From the NCBI GenBank assembly GCA_951799425.1, contig OX637402.1:8894001-8958000 (forward strand): a stretch of 64,000 nt of DNA. Direction: 5' to 3'. The translations under genes were made by a program, and so were the position numbers. The notes beneath the pieces are model-generated. The model was not told where the DNA came from and did no database searches. It saw only the letters and a program-made list of their open reading frames with translations. Below, one piece after another: positions 23,463 through 35,418 of this stretch. This DNA is from Ilex aquifolium. Its lineage: Eukaryota; Streptophyta; Magnoliopsida; Aquifoliales; Aquifoliaceae. Each line of letters starts with the position of its first letter. Positions within the stretch are counted from its first letter, which is position 1.

Positions 23463-25539
23463 CATATAATTTATACTTGAAATAGATTAATATTCCTATA
23501 CTTTGTAAAAATAGCCTTAATCTGATCACGCGATATTTTCATATTTTAGTTGTATATTATCTTAATATTTTCGTTTAAACTTACTCTGATAAAGCACAAA
23601 TAGATTTCTTTATTTCAGAAACCTTTTGAAATATTATACTCATTTGCATATATAGTGGAGATGTATTACCAATTGAAGAATTTGAGCCAATCTTCCTTGG
23701 AGAGATATTCTACATCTACTCAAATAAACATCTTCGATTCTACGGTAAACTTTATTTGAATAATCTCATTAATTTTGTCTTGATTAGCACTTGTTAGATT
23801 ATATTACTAGCATTATCCTTGAAATTCTTTTATGTAGGATTAATACAGATGAATAATTTCTGGAAAATGATCTTAGGCCATTTTTGATTAACTTGAGTCT
23901 TGACCATTTCTTTTACAAAATTATATCTTTAGTCAACCATGATTGAGTCTGAAAGAGTATAAATTATTTTCATGAAACCCGAAAAATACCCGAGCCACAT
24001 GGAAATAGATTAAACCTACCTTTTGCTATCTAATTTTCTTACATCATCATTTAAATCAGTATGATACAGAAAAAAAAAAAGAGAAGGAAACAAAACAGTG
24101 AAAAAAAGAAAAGAAAAGAGTATTGGCTATTCAAAGAAAAGAAAAACAGAAAGAAAAAAGCCAAGAAAGTGAAAAATGAAAAAATAAAAAGGATGAATAT
24201 GCAAAGTCTTAGAAAGCTAAGAAGAGGTGTACCACAATACAAAGAAATGATAGCTTTTGAATCCGATGGACGTCATTTCTTAAACTCTAAACCAATGGCC
24301 GCATTACTACCCAAAGAAAGTCCTTTTTGATTCCAGAAATTATGTATCTATATTAATCCTACCTAATAAAAGGAGAAAGTTAATGATATATCTAATATAG
24401 TGTTGATATTCAATCATGAGATTATGTCAAAATTCAATTTTATTCAAATACCTGTTCTTCAAATATATTACATGTGATATTATTTGCTTTGTTAACAATA
24501 TTCTAATCACATGTAACAATTGAGAGAATAGTTACTATAACATTTGTGTATTCTTTGCTTAGTGTATTTCTGGGAAGGATTGACATCAAGACTACCATGA
24601 AAGATGGTAATATTTTCTGAGTGATTTTTGAAACAAAAGAAATCAGTACACACACAAAAGTTTTTATAAAAATATATAGATAATGTTACAACTAACGTGT
24701 GCTACTCTTATAGTGATCAGAAAAAGGAAGTAGTGTAACAATGCACAGGAATATTGATTTAATTTTAGTTGTGAAAAATATGAGTTATAAACTCGTCATT
24801 TCTTAAACTCTAAACCAATGGCCGCATTACTACCCAAAGAAAATCCTTTTTGATTCCAGAAATTATGTATCTATATTAATCCTACCTAATAAAAGGAGAA
24901 AGTTAATGATATGTCTAATATAGTGTTGATATCCAGTCATGAGATTATGTCAAAATTCAATTTTATTCAGATACTTGTTCTTCAGATATATTACATGTGA
25001 TATTATTTGCTTTGTTAACAATATTCTAATCACATGTAACAATTGAGAGAATAGTTACTCTAACATTTGTGTATTCTTTGCTTAGTGTATTTCTGGAAAG
25101 GATTGACATCAAGACTACCATGAAAGATGGTAATATTTTCTGAGTGATTTTTGAAACAAAAGAAATCAGTACACACACACAAGTTTTTATAAAAATATAT
25201 AGATAATGTTACAACTAATGTGTGCTATTCTTATAGTGATCAGAAAAAGGAAGTAGTGTAACAATGCACAGGAATATTGATTTAATTTTAGTTGTGAAAA
25301 ATATGAGTTATAAACTCCTAACTACTGAAGTTTGTAGGCAGCTTCACTGAAAACCTTCACGAGACAAAACCCGTCCACTAGGAATCACCTAGGGGTTTAA
25401 TGGCTTGTTGCATATACTAAATGCAATCGTGAAAAAATCTACAAAAATGATTTTACTTCTGTCATGTTATTTTTATTTTGTGAAATAATTTTTATAATTT
25501 GTGTTTACTAAGAACTAGTAAAGTTTAAGTTGGGGGGTC
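23463..25539 (+). other. Athila A' long 3' non-coding region
   Basis: This aligns with the A1 region 50590-52127: CTGATCACGCGATATTTTCAT (about 23522), GATCTTAGGCCATTTTTGAT (about 23871), GCCAAGAAAGTGAAAAATGAA (about 24159), CACCTAGGGGTTTAATGG (25386) and the polypurine tract AAGTTGGGGGG (about 25528-25537) just before the LTR at 25540. No ORF2 is attached, because B3 and G1 lie immediately upstream. It contains a 523-bp tandem duplication. Confidence 0.82.
24271..25316 (+). repeat. 523-bp tandem duplication in A'
   Basis: Copy 1 is 24271-24793 and copy 2 is 24794-25316. Both start CGTCATTTCTTAAACTC and end with ATGAGTTATAAACTC. They differ at only a handful of bases. The duplicated block is part of the conserved Athila 3' region, which is single-copy in A0, A1 and A2. 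Confidence 0.9.
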
Positions 25540-27382
25540 TGATTAACTCTAACTAGTATGTAAATTAAAATGATTAAGTAATCAACTTTGTAAGATAAAA
25601 CAATTAAACATTATGAATTAGGGTTTGTGCGTAAATTAAAGTTTTAAATACTTTATGTTTGAATTTCAGGGTTTAATACAGAAATACCGGAGAATACGGG
25701 GTAATCTTGCAAAGTTTGAAACAATGAAGGACCAAAGTATAATAGAGACACTTGGAAGCTCCAAAACAAGACACTTGGAAGCTCCAGAACACAAAACATG
25801 TAACCTCCTGCAAGGCACCACCGTCCAGACAGTGGTGGGGGCGTCCGGACGGCCAGCCTTGGCGGTTTGGCTTATCATCCCACCTCGTGCTTCCTTATTT
25901 GCCTATAAATACGCCTCTTTTCCTTCATTTGAATAAAGCCGGCCATCCAAGAGCCAAGGGAGAGCTCCAAAAAGAGAAAGAAAGAGGAAAAAAAAAGAGA
26001 GAAAGAGAAAGTCAAATACAAAGCCGGTCTGTCCTATACTCCAACCGATACTTTGTATATCTACATTTCTGTTGTATCTTTCTATTCGGATAGTTGAACT
26101 ACCGCCACTTTGTTGTTTTGATTAATAATAAAAGTGGTTGTGTTTCAAGTGTTCATTGTGAAAGAAGTTTTAGAGTTTGTGTTTTCATTTCAGTTGTAAT
26201 GATGAATACCCGCACTCCTTGCTTGTCAGTAGCGATGGGGTGTGAGTAGTCGTTTATACCCTTCGATGAAGGGTGAACATATGTATATTATCGGTTAGAT
26301 TATGAAAATGCTGATGATTTATTCATATATTTATCTATATATGTATTATACGCTTCATGTATGATACATCGATGTACGTAGTTTCGGTGTTGTGCCTGGA
26401 ATTATGTCATCGGTACATCATCAACCTACCAGTTAAACAACCACGGTGTTCCTACCAGTATGGCTTGTCCTCCACCGGAACGCTGAGGATGTTCTACTGA
26501 TGCATGGTACTAAACATAAATGATCCTCGTGAATGACTTGTCCTTCTGGATTATTATGGTTGTTTAATTACTATATATAATATTGCCAGTCTAAGATCTA
26601 CGGTGTTCCCACCGGTATGGCTTGTCCTCCATCGGAATGCTGTGGATGTTTAACTGGCATATATATATATCACAGATGACCTATTAAGTAATTCAAGTAT
26701 TCCTCATGAATGGTTTGTCCTTCTGGTTTACTCGAATTAGTCAATTGGCACATCTATAACCAGCTAACCTAAGAAGTTGTGTTATGACTTAATACCACCA
26801 ACTAACCTAAGAAGTTGCTGAGTTATGATTTATTATTACCACCAGCTAACCTAAGAAGTTGTTGGGTTATGGTTTATTATGTACGCACTTACTATTACAA
26901 GACAATTGAATAATTCAAGTATTCCTCATGAATGACTTGTCCTTCTGGAGTGCTTGGATTAATCAATTGTCATGAATACCACCAGCTAACCTAAGAAGTT
27001 GTTGTGTGATTGTTTATATACATCAGACCTACCGGTTGACTTGATAGTAACATGGAAGTTAATTGTTGTAAGGTAGCATTTCCAGTATTTAATCGATATA
27101 AAGCATATGAGATCCTCTAAACTGAAGGGTATCTTTATATTATTGTCATTAACAAGCTTATCTCCGAATTTAACTTAATTAAACTAGTTGTCAATGTAAG
27201 CTCAAATCACAAGCTATCAACTGTTATAATGCTTTAAACAACTTTACTATTTTTATTTTAAATTCTAAGTTACTCAAACTCTTCGTGGGATCGATACTTG
27301 GACTTAAAACCGAGAAAACTACAATCCGACCACTTATACTTGGGTGTATAATATAAATCAGATCACGAAATAGTGTGAATCA
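25540..27382 (+). repeat. Athila LTR shared by A' (3') and A2 (5')
   Basis: The LTR runs from TGATTAACTC to GTGTGAATCA (1843 bp). It has an Athila 3' region with polypurine tract on its left and a primer site plus gag on its right. Palindromes and TATAAATA (25904-25911) form the promoter. A middle part (about 26400-27030) holds an imperfect repeat with AACCTAAGAAGTTG and TTCCTCATGAATG units. Confidence 0.9.
25819..25911 (+). promoter_or_regulatory. A2 5' LTR promoter: paired palindromes and TATA
   Basis: A decayed ACCGTCCAGACAGT and a second copy GCGTCCGGACGG (25841-25852) precede TATAAATA at 25904. The spacing agrees with the A1 LTR. Confidence 0.65.
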
Positions 27383-27388
27383 AGTTTT

Positions 27389-27405
27389 TGGCACCGTTGC
27401 CGGGG
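27389..27405 (+). promoter_or_regulatory. A2 primer-binding site (tRNA-Asp, one mismatch)
   Basis: TGGCACCGTTGCCGGGG matches the complement of the tRNA-Asp 3' end except A for G at its fifth base. It starts seven bases after the LTR end. Confidence 0.85.
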
Positions 27406-27494
27406 AGTTAAAATAATTTAAAATTAAATATAATAGGAAAGTTGTTAACTTGTAATAAATATATATATATTATTTGTTTTCTTTTTAATAGTTT

Positions 27495-29010
27495 ATGTCT
27501 GTTCATTCATCAGTAGGGTCAGTAAATCAGTCATCTCCTTCATCTTCATCATCTTCATCATCTTCATCTACACAAGAATCATTTGAATTAAGTATGGCTC
27601 AAAACGTACCTAGGGGGCAAGAACAAGAACAATAAGTAATTCAAAATATCCGACCATTTAGAGAATATTTACATCATACACGAACTAATGTTCTGTCATG
27701 TTTTTTATTTTCCAACAGACGCTCCAAATCTTAATATTAAGCTAGGAACAATACAGTTATTACCACAGTTTCATGGTTTAGAAACTGAAAATCCTTATGT
27801 TCATATGAAAGAATTTGAAGAAGTCTGTGGAACCTTGCAAGATAATTCTAAAATGGTTAAATTAAAAATTTTCCCTTTTTCTTTAAAAGATAAAGCGAAA
27901 CAATGGCTTAACACTTTAAGAGCTAATTCTATCGCAAATTGGCTAGCTTTGCAAACTGAGTTATTTAAAAAGTTTTTTTCTGTACATCGTAATAATACAC
28001 TAAGACGTCAAATAATGAATTTTTCTGTAAAAGAAAGAGAAATTTTTTTATCAATGTTGGGAAAGATTTAAAGATCTTCTCCAAGCGTGTCCACGTCATG
28101 CATTTGAAAACTGGACTTCAGCTGGGTTTTTCAATGATGCTATTCCACCTGCAATACGAGAATTTGTTGAAATGATGGGCCAAGGGGAATTTATGAATAA
28201 AAATCATGAAGAAGCATTTCAATTCTTTGATACTATTTCTGAGAGTTCCCAAATGTGGGACTTGACTTCTTCAAATATAGTAGAAACTAAGCCATCTACA
28301 TCCGAAATAGGAAAATATGTACTAAAAGAAGAAGATGATTTAAGAGCTAAAATGACTAATTTATCTCGAAAATTAGAAGCTTTAGAAATGAAAAAAATAA
28401 AACAAGTGTCTGTTGTATCTACTACTGATCAAATATGCGAAATTTGTGCGTTGTCAGGACATCCTGCAGCAGAATGTCCAACTATACCTGCATTCAAAGA
28501 AGTCTTGATTGAACAATCTAATGCAATTCGAACTTATAATAATAAGCCTTATCTAAATCCATATTCTGAAACCTACAATTCATGATGGAGGAATCATCCG
28601 AATTTTAGTTGGAGAAATACACAACCCACAAATCAAACACAAGGTCCACCACAGTCGCAAAATCAACAAAAATATCAATCATATCAACCCCCACATAAAA
28701 GAACTCTGGAAGATACTATGAATCAATTTATTCAAAGTCAAATGAATTTCAAAACTCAAACAACTCAAGTCTTTAATGATTTTAAAGCTCAAACTTCTCA
28801 GAGTATTGAAGATATTAAGAGTCATCTAGCAAAGTTGACTCAATCCCTCAGTATGCCAGAAAAGGGAAAATTCTCATCCCAACCTAAACCTCCGCAAAGT
28901 CAAAGTCAAGCTAATTTTGCATCTTCTGAACCTTCTCCAAGTCAAGTACAAGCAATCACAACATTAAGAAGTGGTAAAGTCATTGACAAAACTATTAAAC
29001 TTAAAATTCT
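27495..29010 (+). pseudogene. A2 gag
   Basis: This aligns with A1 residues 1-500: a serine-rich N-terminus, the capsid block (KQWLNTLRAN), and a CX2CX4HX4C knuckle ([15 protein letters not shown], about 28434). A Gln-to-stop change near 27632, a frame change near 27700, another near 28050 and a stop at 28583 disable it. The Gag of this family packages element RNA into particles. Confidence 0.88.
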
Positions 29011-29935
29011 AAAAAAAAATACGTAAGTCAATTCCTGTTAATGAACCACTTGAACTTAAACCTTCTACAAAAAAAAAAAAAAACCAGAACTGAAAAAAGA
29101 GGAAGATCAACCATGCCCTATTCCTTTACCTCTTCCTCAAAGGATCAAGAAACCTTCATCTGAAAAAGATCAATCTGAAATCTTGGAACTATTTAAACAA
29201 GTTAAAATTAACATTCCTTTGTTGGATGCAATTAAACGAGTTCCAGCTTACGCTAAGTTTTTAAAAGATCTTTGCACGATAAAAAGAAAAACTAATGTAC
29301 CAAAGAAAGCATTTCTAACTGAACAAGTTAGTACTATAATACACCATAATACTCTTCTTAAGTACAAAGATCCAGGTAGTCTAACAGTCTCATGGATCAT
29401 TGGAAATTTCTGAATCGAACAAGCTTTACTGGACCTCGGAGCCATCTGTAATTTAATGTCATATTCGGTGTATACACAATTATGATTAAATGAACTAAAA
29501 CCTACGAGTATTACACTACAGTTAGCAGACCGATCAATAAAAACTCCACGAGGAATTATAGAAGATGTTATCATCCAAGTTGATCAATTTTATTTCCCAG
29601 CAGATTTTATTGTTATAGATACACAACAAATTTTTCATGCATCTACATACATACCTATTATTCTGGATCGACCATTCCTAGCTACATCAAATGTGTTGAT
29701 TAATTGTAGAAATGGAATTATGAAACTTTCATCTGGAAACATGACATTGGAATTAAATGTTTTTAACAGTACAAAACAACCTAGAGAAGAAGATGAAGTG
29801 CATGAAATAAATTGTGTTGAGTCATTAACTCAAAAGTTTTTTGAAATTTTTTTTCTGAAAAAGGAACTATATACATTAGAATCTGGATTTGATAATGAAT
29901 CAGAAAATATAGAAAACCCAAAATAAAAAAATCTG
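29011..29935 (+). pseudogene. A2 protease region
   Basis: This matches A1 residues about 500-830. The region ahead of the protease ([15 protein letters not shown]) is kept. The active-site block DLG is visible near 29432 with LDLGAICNLM-like sequence. Stops at 29411 and 29484, one frame change near 29020 and an oligo-A tract at 29071 break it. Downstream the conserved [11 protein letters not shown] block is altered to ILDRPF. Confidence 0.82.
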
Positions 29936-32569
29936 TTGTCTAAATCTGTAAAGTCCAATGTCAACATCTCTAAGCCAGATTTAAAACCACTTCCAATCAA
30001 TCTAAAGTATGTTTTTCTAGAAAAAGATGAAATTCATCCCATAATCATATCATCAAATTTATCTGAAAGTCAAGAAAAAGAATTAACAAAAATATTGAAA
30101 AATCATCAAAGTGTCCTTGGATGGACAATAACATATATAAAAGGTATAAGCCCACTTCTGTGTACTCATTGTATATATTTAGAAGAAAATGCTAAACCAT
30201 CTCATCAAATGCAAAGAAGATTAAATCCACATCTGAAAGAGGTAGTTCGCAATGAAGTACTTAAACTATTAGATGCTAATATTATCTATCCTATATCTGA
30301 TAGTAAATGGGTTAGTCCTGCACAGGTAGTACCTAAGAAATCTGGTATCACAGTAATAAAAAACAAAGAAAATGAATTAGTCACAATGCGTACAGTCACA
30401 AGTTGGCGTGTATGTATTGACTATCGCAAACTAAATTCTTTCACCAGAAACGATCACTTTTCATTACCTTTCCTAGATCAAGTACCCGAAAGAATAGCTG
30501 GTCATGCATATTATTGTTTTTTAGATGGATATTCTGGTTATAATCAAATTAAAATTGCGATAGACAATCAATAAAAAACTACATTTACATGTCCTTTTGG
30601 TACTTTTGCATATAAAAGGATGCCTTTTGGACTATGTAATGCTCCAGCTACCTTTCAGCGTTGCATGCTAAGTATATTTAGTGATATGATATAACGGTGT
30701 TTAGAAGTTTTTGTGGATGATTTCTCAGTATATGGTGATTCATTTCAATTATGCTTAGAAAATCTTGAAAAAGTGCTTATTAGATGTGAAGAAACAAACA
30801 TTGTCTTAAATTGGGAGAAATGTCATTTTATGGTTACACAAGGTATTGTTTTAGGTCATGTAGTGTCTAAGAAAAGAAACGAAGTTGATAAATCCAAAAT
30901 TGATCTAATAGCAAATCTGCCTTCACCAAAAATAGTAAAAGATATTCGCTCATTTTTAGGTCATGCAGGATTTTACAGAAGATTTATAAAAAATTTTAGT
31001 TTAATAACTAGACCTATATGTAATCTTTTATGTCAGGATGCATTGATTGAATGAAATGACGCATGTCAATTCGCATTTGATAAATTAAAAAGCATGCTTA
31101 TTTCTGCACCTATTATGCAATCTACTGACTAGTCTTTACCTTTTGATGTAATGTGTGATGCAAGTAGGAGATGTATTAGGTTAAAGAAAAGATAAAAAAA
31201 CTATATGTTATTTACTATGCAAGGAAAACTCTAAATGATGCACAAATGAACTATTTAACCACAGAAAAAGAACTACTTGTTGTTGTATTTGCATTAGATA
31301 AATTTTGTTCATATCTGGTTGGATCGTCAATTATTGTATTTACAGATCATGCAGCTTTAAAATATTTACTTACTAAGAAAGATGCTAAACCACGTCTCGT
31401 ACGATGGATATTATTACTTCAAGAATTTGACCTTGTCATTAAGGATAAGAAAGGAGTAGAGAATGTGGTAGCAGATCACTTGTCGAGACTAAATTATGAA
31501 ATAAAGGAAGAACCAACTCCAATTAAAGAAACCTTTCCAGATGAACAACTATTAACAGTAACATAAGTACCATGGTATGCAGATATAGCTAATTATTTAG
31601 CCACTGGTACTATTCTTTTTCATTACACCTGGTCTGATAGAAATAAGTTTCTAAGTGAAGTACGCAACTTTTTCTAGGAGGATCCTTATTTGTTTAAATA
31701 TTGTAAAGACCAAATCATAAGGCGTTGTGTACCTAATCATGAATTAACTCAGGTAATTCAGTTTTGTCACTCTGAAGCTTGCAGATGCCATTTTGCTTCA
31801 AAGAAAACCGCTGCTAAAATCTTGCAGTGTGGATTTTATTGGCCAACTCTTTTTAAAGATGTTCATATCTTTTGTTTAAATTGTGAAAGATGTCAAAGAT
31901 TGAGAGATATTTCAAAGAGAAATATGATACCTTTAAACCCTATTTTAATCATTGAAATTTTTGATTGTTGTGGCATCGATTTTATGGGTCCATTTCCCCC
32001 ATATTTTGGATATCTGTATATTTTAGTTGCAGTCGATTATGTCTCTAAATGGGTAGAGGCAATTCCATGTCGAAATAATGATCATAAAATAGTGATCAAG
32101 TTTTTAAAAGAAAATATTTTGTCCAGATTTAGAATTCCTCGGACCATTATAAGTAATGGTGGATTGCACTTTTGCAATAAAGTTTTTGAAAATCTTATGA
32201 AAAAATACTTAATTTCACATAAAATATCCACACCATACCATCCACAGACAAGTGGACAAGCTGAATTAGCTAATAGGGAGATAAAATATATTTTAGAAAA
32301 AACAGTAAATCCAGATCGTAAGGATTGGTCCTTAAGATTGGCTTATGTGCTTTGGGCTTACCGTACTGCATATAAAACTATTTTAGGAATGTCTCCTTAT
32401 CGGTTAGTATATGGTAAACCATGTCACTTGCCTGTAGAATTAGAACATCGAGCATATTGGGCAATCAAAATAATGAATTTTGATATGGACAAAGCTGGAA
32501 TATCTCACAAACTTCAAATTAATGAATTAGAGGAATTAAGAAATGAAGCTTATGAAAACGCAAAGATTG
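29936..32569 (+). pseudogene. A2 reverse transcriptase, RNase H and integrase (to G2 insertion)
   Basis: RT shows [16 protein letters not shown] and [11 protein letters not shown] (about 30708-30740) motifs. RNase H is damaged: a deletion near 31165 removes the segment after MCDAS. Integrase runs 31690-32569. Its first catalytic Asp is kept (GIDFMGPFP) but the second is Asn (IISNGGLHF, codon at 32155). The Glu of SGQAELAN is kept. Stops occur at 30572, 30694, 31052, 31564 and 31675. G2 interrupts after AYENAKI, with the duplication GATTG (32565-32569). Confidence 0.88.
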
Positions 32570-33873
32570 TGTAAACTCCCACATGTAATAGAACTTATAC
32601 CAACTATGTTGATATACAAATGTATGTTGTATAAGTTTGGGTTGGTTTTGGAAGGGTTTGGAGTGGAGTGGAAATGTGAAATGTGAATGCACAGGGCAAT
32701 TGGGGCAGATCAGGCAAAGCGTACCGGTACGACGAACTCCAGTAGCCTTAGCGTACCGGTACGGTTTGGCTGACTTCCTGATTTTCTGATTTCCTCCTCT
32801 CCTAAGCTATCCCCAAGCTACCCTTTCATCCTTATTTGTCTCAAATAGTTGGGATGGTGTAGTAGATCCTATAGATGGTGGTATGTTGGGTCTAGGAGGG
32901 GTCAAGCGATTAAGAATATACATAGGCCTTGTATTTTAAAATTCCGGTAAATTTACTTTAGTAGTATGATAAATCATAAAATTAAATTTTTTTAGGATAA
33001 AATAACATTAAAAATGAATTCGGAACGTCTAAAAACCTTAGGGTGGTCATAGAGATCAAAATGGAGATAGTTAGTGGCAAAATTGTAATTTCAAGGAAAA
33101 ATGTAATTTTTGGCCCTGTGAACAGTAAAAATGGGGATTGGGCAGTCTTATAACACCATTTCCTTCCATTTTTCTCTCATTCTTTCACACCACTCTCAAC
33201 CCACACCTCTTAGAACCCTAAAGGAAGATTAAGGGAGAAAGAAAAGGGAGGAAGGAGGTCTATGGAGCTTGGGTTAGCTTGGAAATCTTGATTCAAGGTA
33301 GGGGTTTTCTTCCATTCTCTTGCATTGAGGCTAGGGCATACATATATATACATTCTTTTGACTCTAAATCTTATATACTTGCTATGAAATTGTTGATTCT
33401 TGATATTTATGCAAATGTGGTCGTGTTTTAACCAGTGCTATGGTGGAATCACCATTAAAACTCTTTTCTTGGTCTCAAACCCTAGTTCTCAAGGAAAAGA
33501 GGGTTTTCTCTTGATTTTTCATTGATTCTTGAATTCAAAAACTTTAGTGCTTGAAATTGAACCACAAAATGATATTTATGAGGATCTGTTGTATATTTTC
33601 TCACATTGTCTCTATTGTGCTACTTTATGAGAAATTTGGGGATTTTTTGGAATAGCTTGTTGTTTTTGAGAAAATTGTGGATATTGTATTTCTTGTATGG
33701 TTGTTTTGATGAACATGAGTGAGAGGTTCCTTGTAAAGATGCTCAAGCCAAAGAAACAAGACCTTGAGGGTGAGAGGTTCCTTGTAAGGATGCTTGACAA
33801 ACCAAATCTTGAGGGTGAGAGGTTCCTTGTAAGAATGCTCATGCCAAAGAAACAAGACCGTAAGGGTGAGAGG
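32570..33873 (+). repeat. G2 LTR1 (5' LTR, truncated)
   Basis: The LTR begins TGTAAACTCCCACATG. It matches LTR3 up to the 51-bp minisatellite, of which it keeps three units plus six bases (33721-33873). There it is joined directly to sequence upstream of the protease. The LTR end, primer site and gag are deleted. Confidence 0.9.
32720..32763. repeat. Pair of CGTACCGGTACG palindromes in LTR1
   Basis: Perfect 12-bp palindromes at 32720-32731 and 32752-32763 are separated by a spacer containing ACTCCAGTAGCC. LTR2 and LTR3 have four palindromic units here instead of two (39164-39231 in LTR2). Confidence 0.9.
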
Positions 33874-35418
33874 CCACTACAATAGCAGGGACCGTTAGGA
33901 GCTCTAGCCCCCGGCGGTGCCACTCAAGGGAGAGTATTTGCTCTGACTCAATCGGAGGAAGATGCCTCCAATGCAGTTGTGGAAGGTATTGTTCTTCTCT
34001 ACAATTCCTGGGCTCGAATTTTATTTGATCCTGGTGCTACTCATTCATTCATACGCACCGCATATGCTCTCAATTTGGGATTGGAATTTGGGAAGCTATA
34101 ACATGCCTTGAGTATTGACATGCCTACGGGAGAACGGTTGGATACTCAAAGGGTGTGTCGAGGTTGTATACTTCGAATTAGGGAGCAAGAGTTGATTGTA
34201 GATTTGGTGGTGTTAGACATGAAGGGGTACGACATTATATTTGGGATGAATTTGTTGTCCGCTTTCTGTGCGGTGATGGATTGTTTTCGCAAGCGGATCT
34301 CATTCCAATTACCGGGAGGGGTAGTGTTTACCTTCCTAAATGATCGTAATTCTTCCCATCCATTTCCTACTATGGGTAGTAGATTCTTGAAAGCTAAGGC
34401 GGGGAGCCATTTGAGTTTCTTAGCTAGCTTGATGAGAGATGATCGAGATAGATCCCAGCCGGATGTGATGTTGATAGTATCGGATTTTTCAGATGTTTTT
34501 CCTGATGAATTACCTAGGTTACCCTGACAACGAGAGATTGAATTCAAGATTGATCTCTATCCGGGAACCGAACCCATATCCATTGCTACCTATAGAATGG
34601 GACCTTTGGAGTTGAAGGAGCTAAGGAATCAGTTAGACCATCTGTTGGCTATTGGGTTTATCCGTTTGAGTACTTCACCTTAGAGAGCCCCGGTCCTCTT
34701 TGTGAAGAAGCATGACGAAACACTTCGGTTATGCATGGACTATCGAAGGTTGAATCGTGTGACAGTGAAGAATAAATACCCATTGCCACGAATAGACGAC
34801 TTATTTGATCAGTTGAGGGGTTCTAAGTATTACTCCAAAATTGATTTTCGCACTGGGTACCATCAACTGCGGATTAAGGAGGAGGATATTCCTAAGACAA
34901 CTTTTCGTACCCGATATGGTCATTTCGAATATACGGTGATGCCGTTCGGACTGACTAATGCACCAACAGCCTTCATGGATTTGATGCACAGGGTATTTCA
35001 GCCATACCTCAATCAGTTTGTCATTGTGTTCGTTGATGACATCTTAATTTATTCACAGACCCAAGAGGAATATGCCCGCCACCTCTCGATTGTGCTACAT
35101 ACGCTCAGAGAGCATAAGTTGTATGCGAAGATGAACAAATGCGAGTTTTGGATGAAGGAAGTGAAATTCCTTGGGCATGTTGTGTCCGAGCAAGGAGTAG
35201 CTGTTGATCCCGCAAAGATTGAAGCCATGATGAAATGGGAACCACCGAAGAATGTGATCGAAGTACGTAGTTTCTTGGGTTTGGTAGGCTATTACCAGAG
35301 GTTTGTAGAAGGGTTCTCAAAGCTTGCGATGCCGATGACTCGCCTTACAAAGAAGGGGGAGAAATTCTTGTGGACTCAAGAGTGTGAACTTGTTTTTCGC
35401 ACTTTGAAGGAGAAGTTG
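33874..35418 (+). pseudogene. G2 unit 1 protease and reverse transcriptase
   Basis: The frame encodes the end of a linker, the protease active site as LFDPGATHSF (normally D-S/T-G), KGYDIIFGMN, then RT with [23 protein letters not shown] and [10 protein letters not shown] (about 35025-35060). Stops at 34099, 34526 and 34681 are shared exactly with unit 2, so they predate the duplication. It is cut after KEKL by solo LTR B2. Confidence 0.9.

Noticed and set aside
24051..24330. Lysine-rich and phenylalanine-rich ORFs on opposite strands
   Set aside because: They are translations of a purine-rich low-complexity tract in the Athila 3' region.
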